Shown here piece after piece: positions 8,301-17,041 of a DNA stretch of 64,000 nucleotides. Source of the stretch: Xenophilus sp. E41 (GTDB lineage Bacteria; Pseudomonadota; Gammaproteobacteria; Burkholderiales; Burkholderiaceae_C). The stretch's first letter is position 1. Each line of letters starts with the position of its first letter. Location: contig NZ_QPIB01000008.1 in the NCBI RefSeq assembly GCF_003671765.1, forward strand, positions 292,463 through 356,462, in the 5' to 3' direction. Position numbers and translations under genes: made by a program. The notes under the pieces were generated by a model. That model made no database searches, had not been told where the DNA came from, and saw only the letters and a program-made list of their open reading frames with translations.

Positions 8301-9319
8301 GACAGCGTGGTGTCGCTGGGCGGGCGCAGCAGCTGCGCATGCCGGAGCATGCCGAGCGTGCGGGCCAGCACGTCCCCGCGGTAGGCCTGCAGGTCACGGC
8401 CCTCGTAAGCATAGAAGCCGCTGCCGGTCTTCAGGCCCAGCCGGCCCTGCGCCACCATCTCGCCGACGATCGCCGGCGCGGCGTAGCGGGCCGCGTCGAT
8501 CGAGCGCGACATTTCGCGGCTCGCGTGGTGCAGGATGTCGCAGCCGCCGAAGTCGATGAACTCCACCACGCCGAGCGCCGCGAAGCGCAGCCCCAGTCCG
8601 TAGCGCGTGGCCTTGTCGATCTCCTCGGCCGTGGCCGCGCCCTCCTCGATCATGCGCGCCGCCTCGTTCATGACGAGCGCCTGCAGCCGCGGCACGATGT
8701 AACCCGGCGCAGCGCCGCACACCACCGGCAGCTTGCCGATCGACTCCATCAGCGACTTCGCCCTGGACACCACCTCGGCGGAGGTGCCTTCGTGGCAGCT
8801 CAGCTCCACCACGGGAATGACGTACGCCGGGTTGAGCCAGTGGATGTTGAGGAAGCGCTCGGGCCGCTCGACCAGTGCGGCCAGTTCGGTCACCAGCATG
8901 CTGCTTGTGGTGGAGGTGAGGATCGCGTCCGGCGTGCAATGGGCGTTGAGCCATGCGAAGGCGTCCCGCTTGGCCTCCAGCGTTTCGGGAACCCCTTCGA
9001 ACACCAGTTCGGCCGCCGCGAGCGCGGACGGGGCACCTTCTGCATCGACCAGCTCCACGCGTGCGGCGATCGTCGCCACCTGGTCCTCGCGCACCACGCC
9101 CTGCTGCACGAGACCGCGCAATGCGCCCTCGACCTCGTTGCGCACCTCGGCCGCGAGCGCGTCCCTCGCCGCGTGCGAACGCTGTCGCAGGTCGATCAGG
9201 GAGATGCGGTGGCCGGCATAGGCGAAGGCGATCGCAATGCCGCGCCCCATGCGGCCGGCGCCGGCGGCGGCAAAGCGCGGCGGAGCATCCGCCGCGCGGG
9301 CGCGCTGCTCAGCGGCCAT
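8297..9319 (-). CDS. 3-hydroxyacyl-CoA dehydrogenase family protein
   Basis: 340 residues. The N-terminal NAD-binding domain carries GAGRMGRGIA (near residue 22), followed by ELVFEGVPETLEAK and HWLNPAYVIPVVEL, and a C-terminal helical domain (GLGLRFAALGVVEFIDFGG) as in 3-hydroxybutyryl-CoA and carnitine dehydrogenases. It would oxidise a 3-hydroxyacyl substrate with NAD+. The start at 9319 (MAAEQRAR) overlaps the upstream dehydrogenase by 11 bp; its stop overlaps the hydrolase start. The exact substrate is not readable from sequence. Confidence 0.87.
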   Translation of the reverse strand: MAAEQRARAADAPPRFAAAGAGRMGRGIAIAFAYAGHRISLIDLRQRSHAARDALAAEVRNEVEGALRGLVQQGVVREDQVATIAARVELVDAEGAPSALAAAELVFEGVPETLEAKRDAFAWLNAHCTPDAILTSTTSSMLVTELAALVERPERFLNIHWLNPAYVIPVVELSCHEGTSAEVVSRAKSLMESIGKLPVVCGAAPGYIVPRLQALVMNEAARMIEEGAATAEEIDKATRYGLGLRFAALGVVEFIDFGGCDILHHASREMSRSIDAARYAAPAIVGEMVAQGRLGLKTGSGFYAYEGRDLQAYRGDVLARTLGMLRHAQLLRPPSDTTLS

Positions 9320-10382
9320 CGTGCAGCCTCTGCGCCAGCGCGTCGCGCCCGAGGCCGGCGAGCCCCAAGGCCTCGAAGCTCCGGGGCCCCGTGCGCAGGT
9401 CGCGCCCCAGAACGCCGCCGACGATTGCCAGCAGCCCGTGCGCGACGGGTGCATCGACCCCGACCTGCCGCGCGGCCGAGGCGAGCAGGGCCAGGCCGAG
9501 CTCGGTGTCCTCGGTGATGTAGCGGTGGCCGTACAGGTCGATGTGCTCGCGCCAGTCGCCCGATTTCACCAGTTGCTTGTGCGCGTCGCCGTACATCCAC
9601 CGGTCGTTGTCGTAGTGGTCGGCCAGCGGGTAGTGCGGGCCGCCATAGCCGAAGGCCTCGCGCACCGCGATCCGCTCCCGGTCGAGCCGGTCGGTGACAT
9701 CGCGCACGGCGCGCTGCGTGCCCTCGTTATGGATGTCCCAGCGTTCGAAGTGCTGCAGGGGCGCGGCGTTCATCACCATGAGCGGCGGGTGGATCACCGG
9801 CCCGGCATTCATCAGCGCGCCGGAGAGCGCGTCGCCGCAATCGTGCACGGCCGGATACGCCTGGCGGATCACGGCGAGCGCGTGCGCCGAGGCGCGCTGC
9901 GGGTAGACGCCGGTCGGCAGCCGGATGGCACGCACCGTCAGGTTCACTTCGCGCGGCCCGTGCTTGCGCGCCAGATAGGGCAAGGTGCCCGTTTCCGCCC
10001 ACGCCACGTCGGCGTGCTGACCCGCCTCGCGCACCGCCTGCGCCATCACGTAGCTGCCGAAAGTGCCCGGCGGCAGGAACACCACCTGCCCGTCCACCAG
10101 GTGCGGCCCCATGGCCCGCGCAATGTCCAGCTGCGCCGTGGCGGGCACGGGTGCGACGATCAGTTCGGCGTCCAGCATCGCAAGCCGGATGTCGGGCGTG
10201 GCCAGCGCGATCGGGACTTCCCGCGTCCCCGCGGCGTCCTTCAGCGTGATGGCGCCGGCGTCGACGACCGGCTGCAGCGCCTGTGCATCGCGGCGCCAGA
10301 GCCTGACCTCATGTCCGGCCTCCGACAGGTCCGCTGCGGCCGCATAGCAACCGTGACCACCACCCAACACCGCAATACGCAT
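9309..10382 (-). CDS. NAD/NADP octopine/nopaline (opine) dehydrogenase family protein
   Basis: 357 residues. An N-terminal Rossmann motif (MRIAVLGGGHGCYAAAADL) and the opine-dehydrogenase C-terminal domain (GALMNAGPVIHPPLMVMNA, with the family His) support the call. Such enzymes oxidise or form secondary amines from an amino acid and a 2-oxoacid; here a catabolic role is likely because it heads an operon of CoA and redox enzymes (inference). The start at 10382 is chosen over an upstream ATG at 10436 because the latter would sit on the promoter elements at 10433-10461. Confidence 0.85.
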   Translation of the reverse strand: MRIAVLGGGHGCYAAAADLSEAGHEVRLWRRDAQALQPVVDAGAITLKDAAGTREVPIALATPDIRLAMLDAELIVAPVPATAQLDIARAMGPHLVDGQVVFLPPGTFGSYVMAQAVREAGQHADVAWAETGTLPYLARKHGPREVNLTVRAIRLPTGVYPQRASAHALAVIRQAYPAVHDCGDALSGALMNAGPVIHPPLMVMNAAPLQHFERWDIHNEGTQRAVRDVTDRLDRERIAVREAFGYGGPHYPLADHYDNDRWMYGDAHKQLVKSGDWREHIDLYGHRYITEDTELGLALLASAARQVGVDAPVAHGLLAIVGGVLGRDLRTGPRSFEALGLAGLGRDALAQRLHDGR

Positions 10383-10432
10383 GTCTGCTCCTGGCAAGGT
10401 CGGCCGGACGGACGCGCCCGGACCTGCCATAA

Positions 10433-10461
10433 ACATTACTTTGCATTAGTTTAGATGTCAA
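10433..10461 (-). promoter_or_regulatory. Sigma70-type promoter for the opine-dehydrogenase operon
   Basis: Reading the minus strand there is a perfect -35 TTGACA (10461-10456), a 17-bp spacer and a weak -10 TAATGT (10438-10433), about 50 bp upstream of the ATG at 10382. The surrounding AT-rich 157-bp gap separates the operon from the upstream LysR gene, whose product probably acts here. Confidence 0.5.
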
Positions 10462-10539
10462 CATAATGGCGGGACCGCCTCGCAGCAGGCGTCGCGCCAC
10501 TTCGCGATGCGGCGCTCGTACCGGCGTCCCGAGCTCGTT

Positions 10540-11511
10540 CTATGCGGACCCGGCCTGCGGGCTCGCCAGGCTGCGGACCACGTCCATGAAAGCCAGCACC
10601 GCCGTGCCGGGCGGCTCACCCTGCAGGGTGATCAGGCCGAAGTCGGGCATGCGGTGCGGGAGCTCGGCCGGGATGCGCGTGAGCAGCCCGCGCCGTACGT
10701 ACTTGTCCACCAGCGCGGCGGGCTGCAAGGACAGCATGGTCGTGCTCTGCATCAGCTCCAGCGCGAACAGGAAGGACGGCGTCTCGACGATGCCCGAGGC
10801 GAGCGACAGGCCCGTGCTGTTGAAGATGTCATCGGACACCTTGCGCAGCGCGGTCGAGGCCGGGTAGACGATCCACGGCCAGTTCGACAGTTCGCGCAGC
10901 CCGGGCGCCCGGGACCCACGCAGCGGGTGGTGCACGCCCGCGGTAATCGCCAGGCTTTCACCGCTGAGGTTCTCGTAGTGGAACTGGTCGCGCTGCGAGT
11001 CCTCGGTGAAGCGGCCGATCATCACGTCGATCTTGCGCTCGGCCAGCCACACGATCAGCTGGTCGCTGCTCTGCTCCAGCACCTTCACCACCAGCAGGGG
11101 CCGCAGCCGCTGCAGCTCGGCGACCGCGGCAATGAGCAGGTGTGCGGCCGCGCCGGTGATCGCGCCGATGGTCAGGTGGCCGTGCCCGCCCTGCTTCAGG
11201 GTGCTGAACTCGTCCACGAACCTGCGGTGGCCATCCAGGGCCGCGTGCGCATAGCGCAGGGTGAAGAGGCCCAGCTCGTTCGGCTGCATGCCGCGCGGCA
11301 GGCGGTCGAAGAGGCGCGCCTCGAGCATCTCCTCGATGTCCATCAACACCTTGGTGGCGGCCGGCTGGGTGATGTACATCTGCTCGGCCGCGAGCCGCAG
11401 ATTGCGCGTCTTTCCCAGGATGTCGAGGAACTGCAAATGCCGGAAACGCAGGCGCGACACCTGCGCAAGCGCCAGCGGTTTGCCTGGGGTGCCGTCCGGA
11501 CTCATCACCAT
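10540..11511 (-). CDS. LysR family transcriptional regulator
   Basis: 323 residues. N-terminal LysR helix-turn-helix (LRLAAEQMYITQPAATKVLM, about residues 38-57) is followed by a periplasmic-binding-like effector domain (HLTIGAITGAAAHLL and VKVLEQSSDQLIVWL). It lies directly upstream of, and in the same direction as, the opine-dehydrogenase operon, which it probably regulates. An ATG two codons further in (MSPDGTPG, 11505) is an equally plausible start. Confidence 0.9.
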   Translation of the reverse strand: MVMSPDGTPGKPLALAQVSRLRFRHLQFLDILGKTRNLRLAAEQMYITQPAATKVLMDIEEMLEARLFDRLPRGMQPNELGLFTLRYAHAALDGHRRFVDEFSTLKQGGHGHLTIGAITGAAAHLLIAAVAELQRLRPLLVVKVLEQSSDQLIVWLAERKIDVMIGRFTEDSQRDQFHYENLSGESLAITAGVHHPLRGSRAPGLRELSNWPWIVYPASTALRKVSDDIFNSTGLSLASGIVETPSFLFALELMQSTTMLSLQPAALVDKYVRRGLLTRIPAELPHRMPDFGLITLQGEPPGTAVLAFMDVVRSLASPQAGSA

Positions 11512-11650
11512 TTGGAATGGATGCTAGCGAAAAAGTCAGTGGACCCGCAGGGGGTCGTCCCCTAGCCTGCGGGTCCATCGGGTAGGGCTCCGCAGAGGGC
11601 CAGCGCGTCGCGGCAAGTTCGCCCCGGCGTTCGCCCATTCCGGAGACATC

Positions 11651-12901
11651 ATGAAAAGCACATCACAGGACGTGGGAACGACCGCGACCATGGCCATCGC
11701 AGCGCGCGCCGATGGCCTGCATCCCACGCTTCCGCAGGACGGTCTCGCCGGCACGCTCGTGGGTCGCGTCTGGCGCCCGGGCGCGCCTGCCGGCCCGGCC
11801 GTGGTGGTGCTGCGCCCCGATGGCGTTTTCGACCTGAGCAGGCGCTTCCCCACCATGAGCACGCTGCTGGAGACCGGGCAGACCGGGCAGGCCGCGCACG
11901 CCGTGCATTCGGTCGCCGGCGAGTTCCTCTGCAGCGTCGATGCGTTGCTGGACAACAGCAGCCAGGCGGACGAGCGCGACCCCGCCCTGCCCTGGCTGCT
12001 GGCGCCCTGCGACCTGCAGGTCGTCAAGGCCGCCGGCGTGACCTTCGCCGCCAGCATGATCGAACGCGTGATCGAGGAACAGGCCGGTGGCGACCCCAGC
12101 CGCGCACAGGGGCTGCGCAGCCAGGTCACGGCCTTGATCGGTGCCGACCTGTCCGGGATCCGGCCCGGCTCGGCCGAAGCGCAGGCGCTGAAGAAGCTCC
12201 TGCAGGACAAGAAGCTGTGGTCGCAGTACCTGGAGGTCGGCATCGGCCCCGACGCCGAGGTCTTCACCAAGGCGCCGGTGCTGGCGTCTGTGGGGCACGG
12301 CCAGGACATCGGCATCCGCGCCGACTCGGCGTGGAACAACCCGGAGCCCGAAGTGGTGCTGGCCGTCAACAGCCGCGGCGATGTCGTGGGCGCGGCGCTG
12401 GGCAACGACGTCAACCTGCGCGACATCGAAGGCCGCAGCGCGCTGCTGCTGGGCAAGGCCAAGGACAACAACGCGTCCTGCGCCATCGGCCCCTTCATCC
12501 GCCTCTTCGACGGCACCTTCGGCCTGGACCAGGTGCGCCGCGAGACCGTGCATCTGCACGTGGCCGGCCAGGACGGCTACACGCTGCAGGGCATCAACAC
12601 CATGGCCAGCATCAGCCGCGACCCGCTCGACCTGGTGGCACAGACGCTGGCCTGCCACCAGTATCCCGACGGATTCATGCTGTTTCTCGGCACCCTGTTC
12701 GCCCCCACCGACGACCGGGACGAGCCCGGCGGCGGCTTCACCCACAAGCTGGGCGACGTGGTCACCATCCACAGCCACTGGCTCGGAACGCTGAGGAACC
12801 GGGTCACCCATTGCGAGACCGCGCCGCCCTGGCGCTTCGGCCTGCGCGAGTTCATCCGCAACCTGGCCGAGCGCGGGCTGCTCGAGCGCGCGCGCCTGTG
12901 A
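11651..12901 (+). CDS. Fumarylacetoacetate hydrolase family protein, XylX / 2-keto-3-deoxy-pentonate dehydratase-like
   Basis: 416 residues. The FAH catalytic core is obvious: WNNPEPEVVLAV (metal-binding Glu pair) and GNDVNLRDIEGRSALLLGKA, then CAIGPFIRLFD and HQYPDGFMLFLGTLFAP. The length and extra N-terminal domain are those of the sugar-acid branch of the FAH superfamily (2-keto-3-deoxy-D-xylonate/arabinonate dehydratases) rather than tyrosine catabolism. A GGAG ribosome-binding site precedes ATG 11651. The next gene on the strand is a secreted xylanase, which fits pentose catabolism. The substrate assignment is inference from family resemblance and context. Confidence 0.82.
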   Translation: MKSTSQDVGTTATMAIAARADGLHPTLPQDGLAGTLVGRVWRPGAPAGPAVVVLRPDGVFDLSRRFPTMSTLLETGQTGQAAHAVHSVAGEFLCSVDALLDNSSQADERDPALPWLLAPCDLQVVKAAGVTFAASMIERVIEEQAGGDPSRAQGLRSQVTALIGADLSGIRPGSAEAQALKKLLQDKKLWSQYLEVGIGPDAEVFTKAPVLASVGHGQDIGIRADSAWNNPEPEVVLAVNSRGDVVGAALGNDVNLRDIEGRSALLLGKAKDNNASCAIGPFIRLFDGTFGLDQVRRETVHLHVAGQDGYTLQGINTMASISRDPLDLVAQTLACHQYPDGFMLFLGTLFAPTDDRDEPGGGFTHKLGDVVTIHSHWLGTLRNRVTHCETAPPWRFGLREFIRNLAERGLLERARL

Positions 12902-12998
12902 CGGCGAGCGCGCACGCCGACAGACCTGCACCTGCACCCTCGAAGTCCTGGGCGCATGCCGACCCGGGAGTGATTCCGTCCAACCCAAGGAGACAAGC

Positions 12999-15902
12999 AT
13001 GCAACTGACCATCGACTGTCGATCAACGGCAGCGCGCCAAGACGTCTGCCGCAGCGCGCCGCCACGACCAGCTTCCACGCCTCGGCGTCCACAAACCATG
13101 CCTAGCGGGCCCCAGCTCAGGCGCATCCTGGTCGCGCTGCCCGCCGGACTGGTCATGGCGGGCGCAGCCCTGGCCGCCGAGCGGCCGACGGACCCGGCCC
13201 AGTGGCCGGCACTGAAGGACGTCTACAAGAACCACTTCTTCATCGGCAGCACCAACCTGGCCGCGAGCAACTTCGGGCCCGACGTGGTGCCGGGCGAGAA
13301 CTCGACCGCCGCCATGACCGTGAAGCACTTCAATGCGGTCACGCCCAGCAACGCGCTCAAGCCCGACTTCTGGAACGGCGGCAGCAGCAACCCGAACCCG
13401 AGCTTCCTCACCAACCTCAGCTCGGGCATCAATGCCGACATCAGCGCGGCCAACGCGCGTGGCGTCAAGGTCACCGGCCACGTGCTGGTGTGGCACAACC
13501 AGTCGGGGCAGTGGCCCGCCGCCAATGTGCTGACGGCCAACGGCGGATGGGAGACCCCCTGGGACTACACCACCGCGAAGACGAACCTGGAGTACTACGT
13601 CCGGACCGTGGCCGGGCACTTCGACAAGGAACCCTTCAAGGTCTACGCGTGGGACGTCGTCAACGAGGCCTTCAAGGACAACCCCGACAACCCCGCCGAC
13701 TGGCGCAATGCCCTGCGGACCGGCTACAGCCCGGAAGAGCGGCCCTCCCGCTGGGCCCAGGCCTACGCGAAGGGCGGTAAGAGCTGGGACTACATGTACG
13801 ACGCGTTCTTCTACGCGCGCCAGAACACGACGGCGATCCTGAACTACAACGACTTCAACGACAACGAGCGCGCCTCGAAGGCCACCGCGATCGCGTCGAT
13901 GGTCAAGGAATTCAACGAACGCTACGCCGCCGAGTCGGCCGCGGGCAAGGGCCGGATTCTCCTGGATGACAAGGGCAAGCCGCGGCCACTGGTCGACGTC
14001 ATCGGCACGCAGGGCCACTGGGACATGCGGCTCAACCTGGACGCCTTCGAACGGACCATCCGTACCTACCTCGAGACCGGCGTGAACGTCGACCTGACGG
14101 AGCTCGACCTGGCGCCGACCCTGGGCCTCGACAAGGGCCAGCGGATCCAGAACGGCCCCGAGATGGACGCGCTCTTCATGGAGCAGGGCATCCAGTACGC
14201 GAAGCTGTTCAGCCTGCTCAAGGAATACGCGGCCGGCCCGGCCGGCCGCCACCCCGAGTACAAGGGCGGCGTGCACCGCGTCACCTGGTGGGGAATGACG
14301 GACCCGGGCTATCACACCAACGGGTATCCGTGGTCCGCAGTCGGCAAGCCGAAGGAGGCGTACTGGGCGACGACCGACCCGGAGCAGTACCTGATCGATG
14401 CGGGCCTGCCGCCCAACGGGGTCACCGCGACCTTCAGCTATGGCGGTGAGAGCTTCAAGGCCAGGACCTGGGGCGGCAAGAACGCCCAGGCGATGCTCGA
14501 CATCCACGTGCCGGCCGCGACCAAGAACGTCGTCTTCACCGCCGACAACGTGTCGCTGCCCCCGGGCTTTGCCGTCGAGAGCATGAAGTTCAACCCGCCC
14601 GACTGTGCCGTGATTCCCGGCAAGCCCTGCCATGTGACGGTGACGGCCCGAGGCCCCGCACCGAAGACAAGCTATGCGGAGAACACGGCCACCTTCGTAC
14701 TGTCCTTCGGCAAGATGACCGTCGGCTGGATGGACGCCGCGAACGCGCTGGAAACGCCCCTGTCCTATGCCGACGTGCGCTTCAGCGATGGCGTGACGCA
14801 GTTCAAGCAGTACCAGACCACCTACGCCAGCGACGGCATGGCCAGGGCGACCGGCGTCACCGAGATGAAGGCCGTGCCCAAGCATGGGCGCAGCACGCTC
14901 GTCCTGTCGGGCCGCGACCCGATGGACAGCCCGTTCGGCCTGCGGCTGCAGAAGCAGGCGGCGACCGAGAAGGCGTGGCGACCCGTCACCCGGATCGAAC
15001 CCGGGCGGACCTACATGGTGGTGTCCGACGGCCTGGGCTTCGAGGGACAGGCGCAGGCTGTGGCCCTGACCAACAGAAGCAAGCCGGCGACGACGAGCTC
15101 GCCGGAATCGCTGTCGCGCACGCCCGTCACGCTGCGTGGCGGCATCCTCTGGCCGTCGCGCAACGCCAATGCGCCCGAGAGCGAGCCCGCCCTGGCCCAG
15201 GACAACCTCAAGTTCATGTTCGAGGACGCGAAGAGCCCGACGCCGGGACCGTACGCGGGCCAGGAAGGGCACACCATGATCAGCTACATCCACGGCACCA
15301 ACGTCTACCCGCACGTGGTGTTCAGGGGCAACGGCGCCACCGGCACGGTCGTGGGGGGCCAGAACTCACTGATCACGCGACAGACCAATGGCCAGGAAGG
15401 TTCGCAGATCGCCGAGCGCGCGCTGGACCAGGCGGTGTGGTTCAACACGCCCATCGACCCGAAGACCGGCGAGATGAAGATGTTCCTGTACAGCGAGAAG
15501 GACGGCGTCAAGCAGCACCATGTCCTGAAGGAAGTGGCCGACGGCGAGACGCCCAACCGGGATGCCGGGAACGCCATCAGCCAGCGCCAGGGGTCCGTCG
15601 GCGGCTTTGTCGCCCGCCAGGCCGAAAGCCCCAAGGAGGGCACCAGCGTGAAGCTGTATGCCTATGACGTCGAGCCGTATGCGGCCGAGAACGAGCCGAA
15701 CACGCCGACGGACCCGACGAACCCGACGAACCCGACGACCCCCACGACCCCGACCAACCCGACGACGCCGCCCCCGACCGAGCCGGCGATGCCGATCGCC
15801 TTCCCGTTCACGCGAAGCGGTGGATCGCTGGGCACGGGCGACCTGGTGCTGGTGCTGGCCGGCCTCGCGGCGCTCGCCCTCGCCCGCCGCCGCCGGCACT
15901 GA
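12999..15902 (+). CDS. Secreted GH10 endo-1,4-beta-xylanase with Pro/Thr linker and GlyGly-CTERM-like tail
   Basis: 967 residues from ATG 12999, which has a strong AAGGAGA ribosome-binding site. A second start at 13098 (MPSGPQLRR) would put the signal peptide (VALPAGLVMAGAALA) at the extreme N-terminus but lacks a good site. The GH10 catalytic domain holds the acid/base Glu in AWDVVNEAF (codon 13665) and the nucleophile Glu in VDLTELDLA (codon 14100). About 400 further residues of unassigned, probably carbohydrate-related sequence follow, then a Pro/Thr/Asn linker (about 15697-15790). The C-terminus reads RSGGSLGTG, a hydrophobic helix and ARRRRH: the GlyGly-CTERM layout recognised by rhombosortase, which is encoded just downstream on the opposite strand. 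Confidence 0.92.
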   Translation: MQLTIDCRSTAARQDVCRSAPPRPASTPRRPQTMPSGPQLRRILVALPAGLVMAGAALAAERPTDPAQWPALKDVYKNHFFIGSTNLAASNFGPDVVPGENSTAAMTVKHFNAVTPSNALKPDFWNGGSSNPNPSFLTNLSSGINADISAANARGVKVTGHVLVWHNQSGQWPAANVLTANGGWETPWDYTTAKTNLEYYVRTVAGHFDKEPFKVYAWDVVNEAFKDNPDNPADWRNALRTGYSPEERPSRWAQAYAKGGKSWDYMYDAFFYARQNTTAILNYNDFNDNERASKATAIASMVKEFNERYAAESAAGKGRILLDDKGKPRPLVDVIGTQGHWDMRLNLDAFERTIRTYLETGVNVDLTELDLAPTLGLDKGQRIQNGPEMDALFMEQGIQYAKLFSLLKEYAAGPAGRHPEYKGGVHRVTWWGMTDPGYHTNGYPWSAVGKPKEAYWATTDPEQYLIDAGLPPNGVTATFSYGGESFKARTWGGKNAQAMLDIHVPAATKNVVFTADNVSLPPGFAVESMKFNPPDCAVIPGKPCHVTVTARGPAPKTSYAENTATFVLSFGKMTVGWMDAANALETPLSYADVRFSDGVTQFKQYQTTYASDGMARATGVTEMKAVPKHGRSTLVLSGRDPMDSPFGLRLQKQAATEKAWRPVTRIEPGRTYMVVSDGLGFEGQAQAVALTNRSKPATTSSPESLSRTPVTLRGGILWPSRNANAPESEPALAQDNLKFMFEDAKSPTPGPYAGQEGHTMISYIHGTNVYPHVVFRGNGATGTVVGGQNSLITRQTNGQEGSQIAERALDQAVWFNTPIDPKTGEMKMFLYSEKDGVKQHHVLKEVADGETPNRDAGNAISQRQGSVGGFVARQAESPKEGTSVKLYAYDVEPYAAENEPNTPTDPTNPTNPTTPTTPTNPTTPPPTEPAMPIAFPFTRSGGSLGTGDLVLVLAGLAALALARRRRH

Positions 15903-15910
15903 AGCGAAGA

Positions 15911-15942
15911 AGCCGCCGCCGGGGCAAGACCCGGCGGCGGCT
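15911..15942. terminator. Strong hairpin between convergent xylanase and rhombosortase genes
   Basis: A perfect 13-bp stem (AGCCGCCGCCGGG and its complement) with a 6-base GCAAGA loop fills the 39-bp convergent gap. It probably terminates transcription in both directions; there is no long T run on either side. Confidence 0.7.
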
Positions 15943-16556
15943 CATCCTCGCCGCCATCGCGGCCAGATGCCCTGCCAAAGGCAAAGCACCCCGGCGCACA
16001 GCGCGCCGTACAGGTGGGCTTCGACCAGCACCTCGCCACCGATCAGCGCACGTTGCGCGTCCGAGGGCGGGTGGACCATCTGCCAGCCGATGCGTGCGAC
16101 GACCGCAGCCAGGACCACCCAGGCCACGCGATCGCCGCGCCAGGCACGTGGCGCCAGCACCCAGACGAACAGCCCGTAGAGCACGCCCGAGAGGCCCGCG
16201 TAGTTCGTGGCCTGCGGCGATGCCACCAGCAGCGCAAGCCCCACGCCGAGCGCCAGCACGATGAGCGCGGCAGCCCAGGCGCGCCAGCTGCGGGTGCCTG
16301 CGGCGAGCGCGGCGCACAGCGCGAGACCGGCGACGTTCAGCAGGCAGTGCGCCCAGCCCAGATGCACCACGTGCGCGGTCAGCAGACGCCACGGCTGTCC
16401 GCCGAGCACGGCCGCGCGTTCGTAGCGCAGCGCGTCGTACACCGTCTCGCCGCCCGCCTGCAGGGCCAGCATCAGCCCGGCGAGCGCGATGGGAACGAGC
16501 CAGTTGGCGAAGGCGCGCGGTGAATGCCTGGTCCCGGCCCGAAGGCCGCGGATCAA
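15942..16556 (-). CDS. Rhombosortase-type rhomboid intramembrane serine protease
   Basis: 204 residues with five to six hydrophobic segments and rhomboid catalytic residues: Ser123 in [11 protein letters not shown] and His181 in VEAHLYGAL, plus the HxxxN loop (HCLLN). This compact form matches the rhombosortase branch that cleaves GlyGly-CTERM tails. It faces a xylanase with such a tail 39 bp away. No ATG or GTG is available; a TTG at 16556 overlaps the stop of the upstream VOC gene (TTGA), so it is read as the last, translationally coupled gene of the propionate/biotin operon. The substrate pairing is inference. Confidence 0.82.
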   Translation of the reverse strand: MIRGLRAGTRHSPRAFANWLVPIALAGLMLALQAGGETVYDALRYERAAVLGGQPWRLLTAHVVHLGWAHCLLNVAGLALCAALAAGTRSWRAWAAALIVLALGVGLALLVASPQATNYAGLSGVLYGLFVWVLAPRAWRGDRVAWVVLAAVVARIGWQMVHPPSDAQRALIGGEVLVEAHLYGALCAGVLCLWQGIWPRWRRG

Positions 16557-17041
16557 CGCGACCCCGCCAGGGCCCCGAAGGCCTTCACCACCTCCGGCGG
16601 CGCCTGCACCAGCTCGACGAGCACGCCCTCCCCCGCGATCGGGAACTCGTCGCTGGCCTTGGGGTGCAGGAAGCAGATGTCGAAGCCTGCCGCACCCTGG
16701 CGGATGCCGCCCGGCGCGAAGCGCACCCCTTGTGCGGTGAGCCATTCCACCGCCTTCGGCAGGTCGTCGATCCACAGCCCGATGTGGTTGAGCGGCGTAG
16801 CGTGCACGGCGGGTTTCTTCTCGGGGTCGAGCGGCTGCATCAGGTCGACCTCGACCTTGAAGGGCCCCTCGCCGATGGCGCAGATGTCCTCGTCGACGTT
16901 CTCGCGTTCGCTGCGGAAGGTGCCGGTCACCGAGAGGCCCAGCATGTCGACCCACAGCTTCTGCAGGCGCAGCTTGTCGGGGCCGCCGATGGCGATCTGC
17001 TGGACGCCCAGGACTTTGAAGGGCCGGTTCGGTACGCTCAT
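16553..17041 (-). CDS. VOC (glyoxalase) superfamily protein, candidate methylmalonyl-CoA epimerase
   Basis: 162 residues with two VOC beta-alpha-beta-beta-beta modules ([13 protein letters not shown] and [11 protein letters not shown]). The four usual metal-ligand positions read Gln15, Glu64, His86 and Glu143, so the first position, normally His, is Gln. Its place in an operon with propionyl-CoA carboxylase and methylmalonyl-CoA mutase makes methylmalonyl-CoA epimerase the obvious role, although such genes are often labelled lactoylglutathione lyase. Its ATG overlaps the bioB stop (ATGA) and its stop overlaps the rhombosortase TTG. Confidence 0.78.
   Translation of the reverse strand: MSVPNRPFKVLGVQQIAIGGPDKLRLQKLWVDMLGLSVTGTFRSERENVDEDICAIGEGPFKVEVDLMQPLDPEKKPAVHATPLNHIGLWIDDLPKAVEWLTAQGVRFAPGGIRQGAAGFDICFLHPKASDEFPIAGEGVLVELVQAPPEVVKAFGALAGSR

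Noticed and set aside
15690..15790. Repetitive ACG/CCG stretch as a possible satellite or CRISPR-like array
   Set aside because: It is the in-frame Pro/Thr/Asn linker of the xylanase; there are no spacers.
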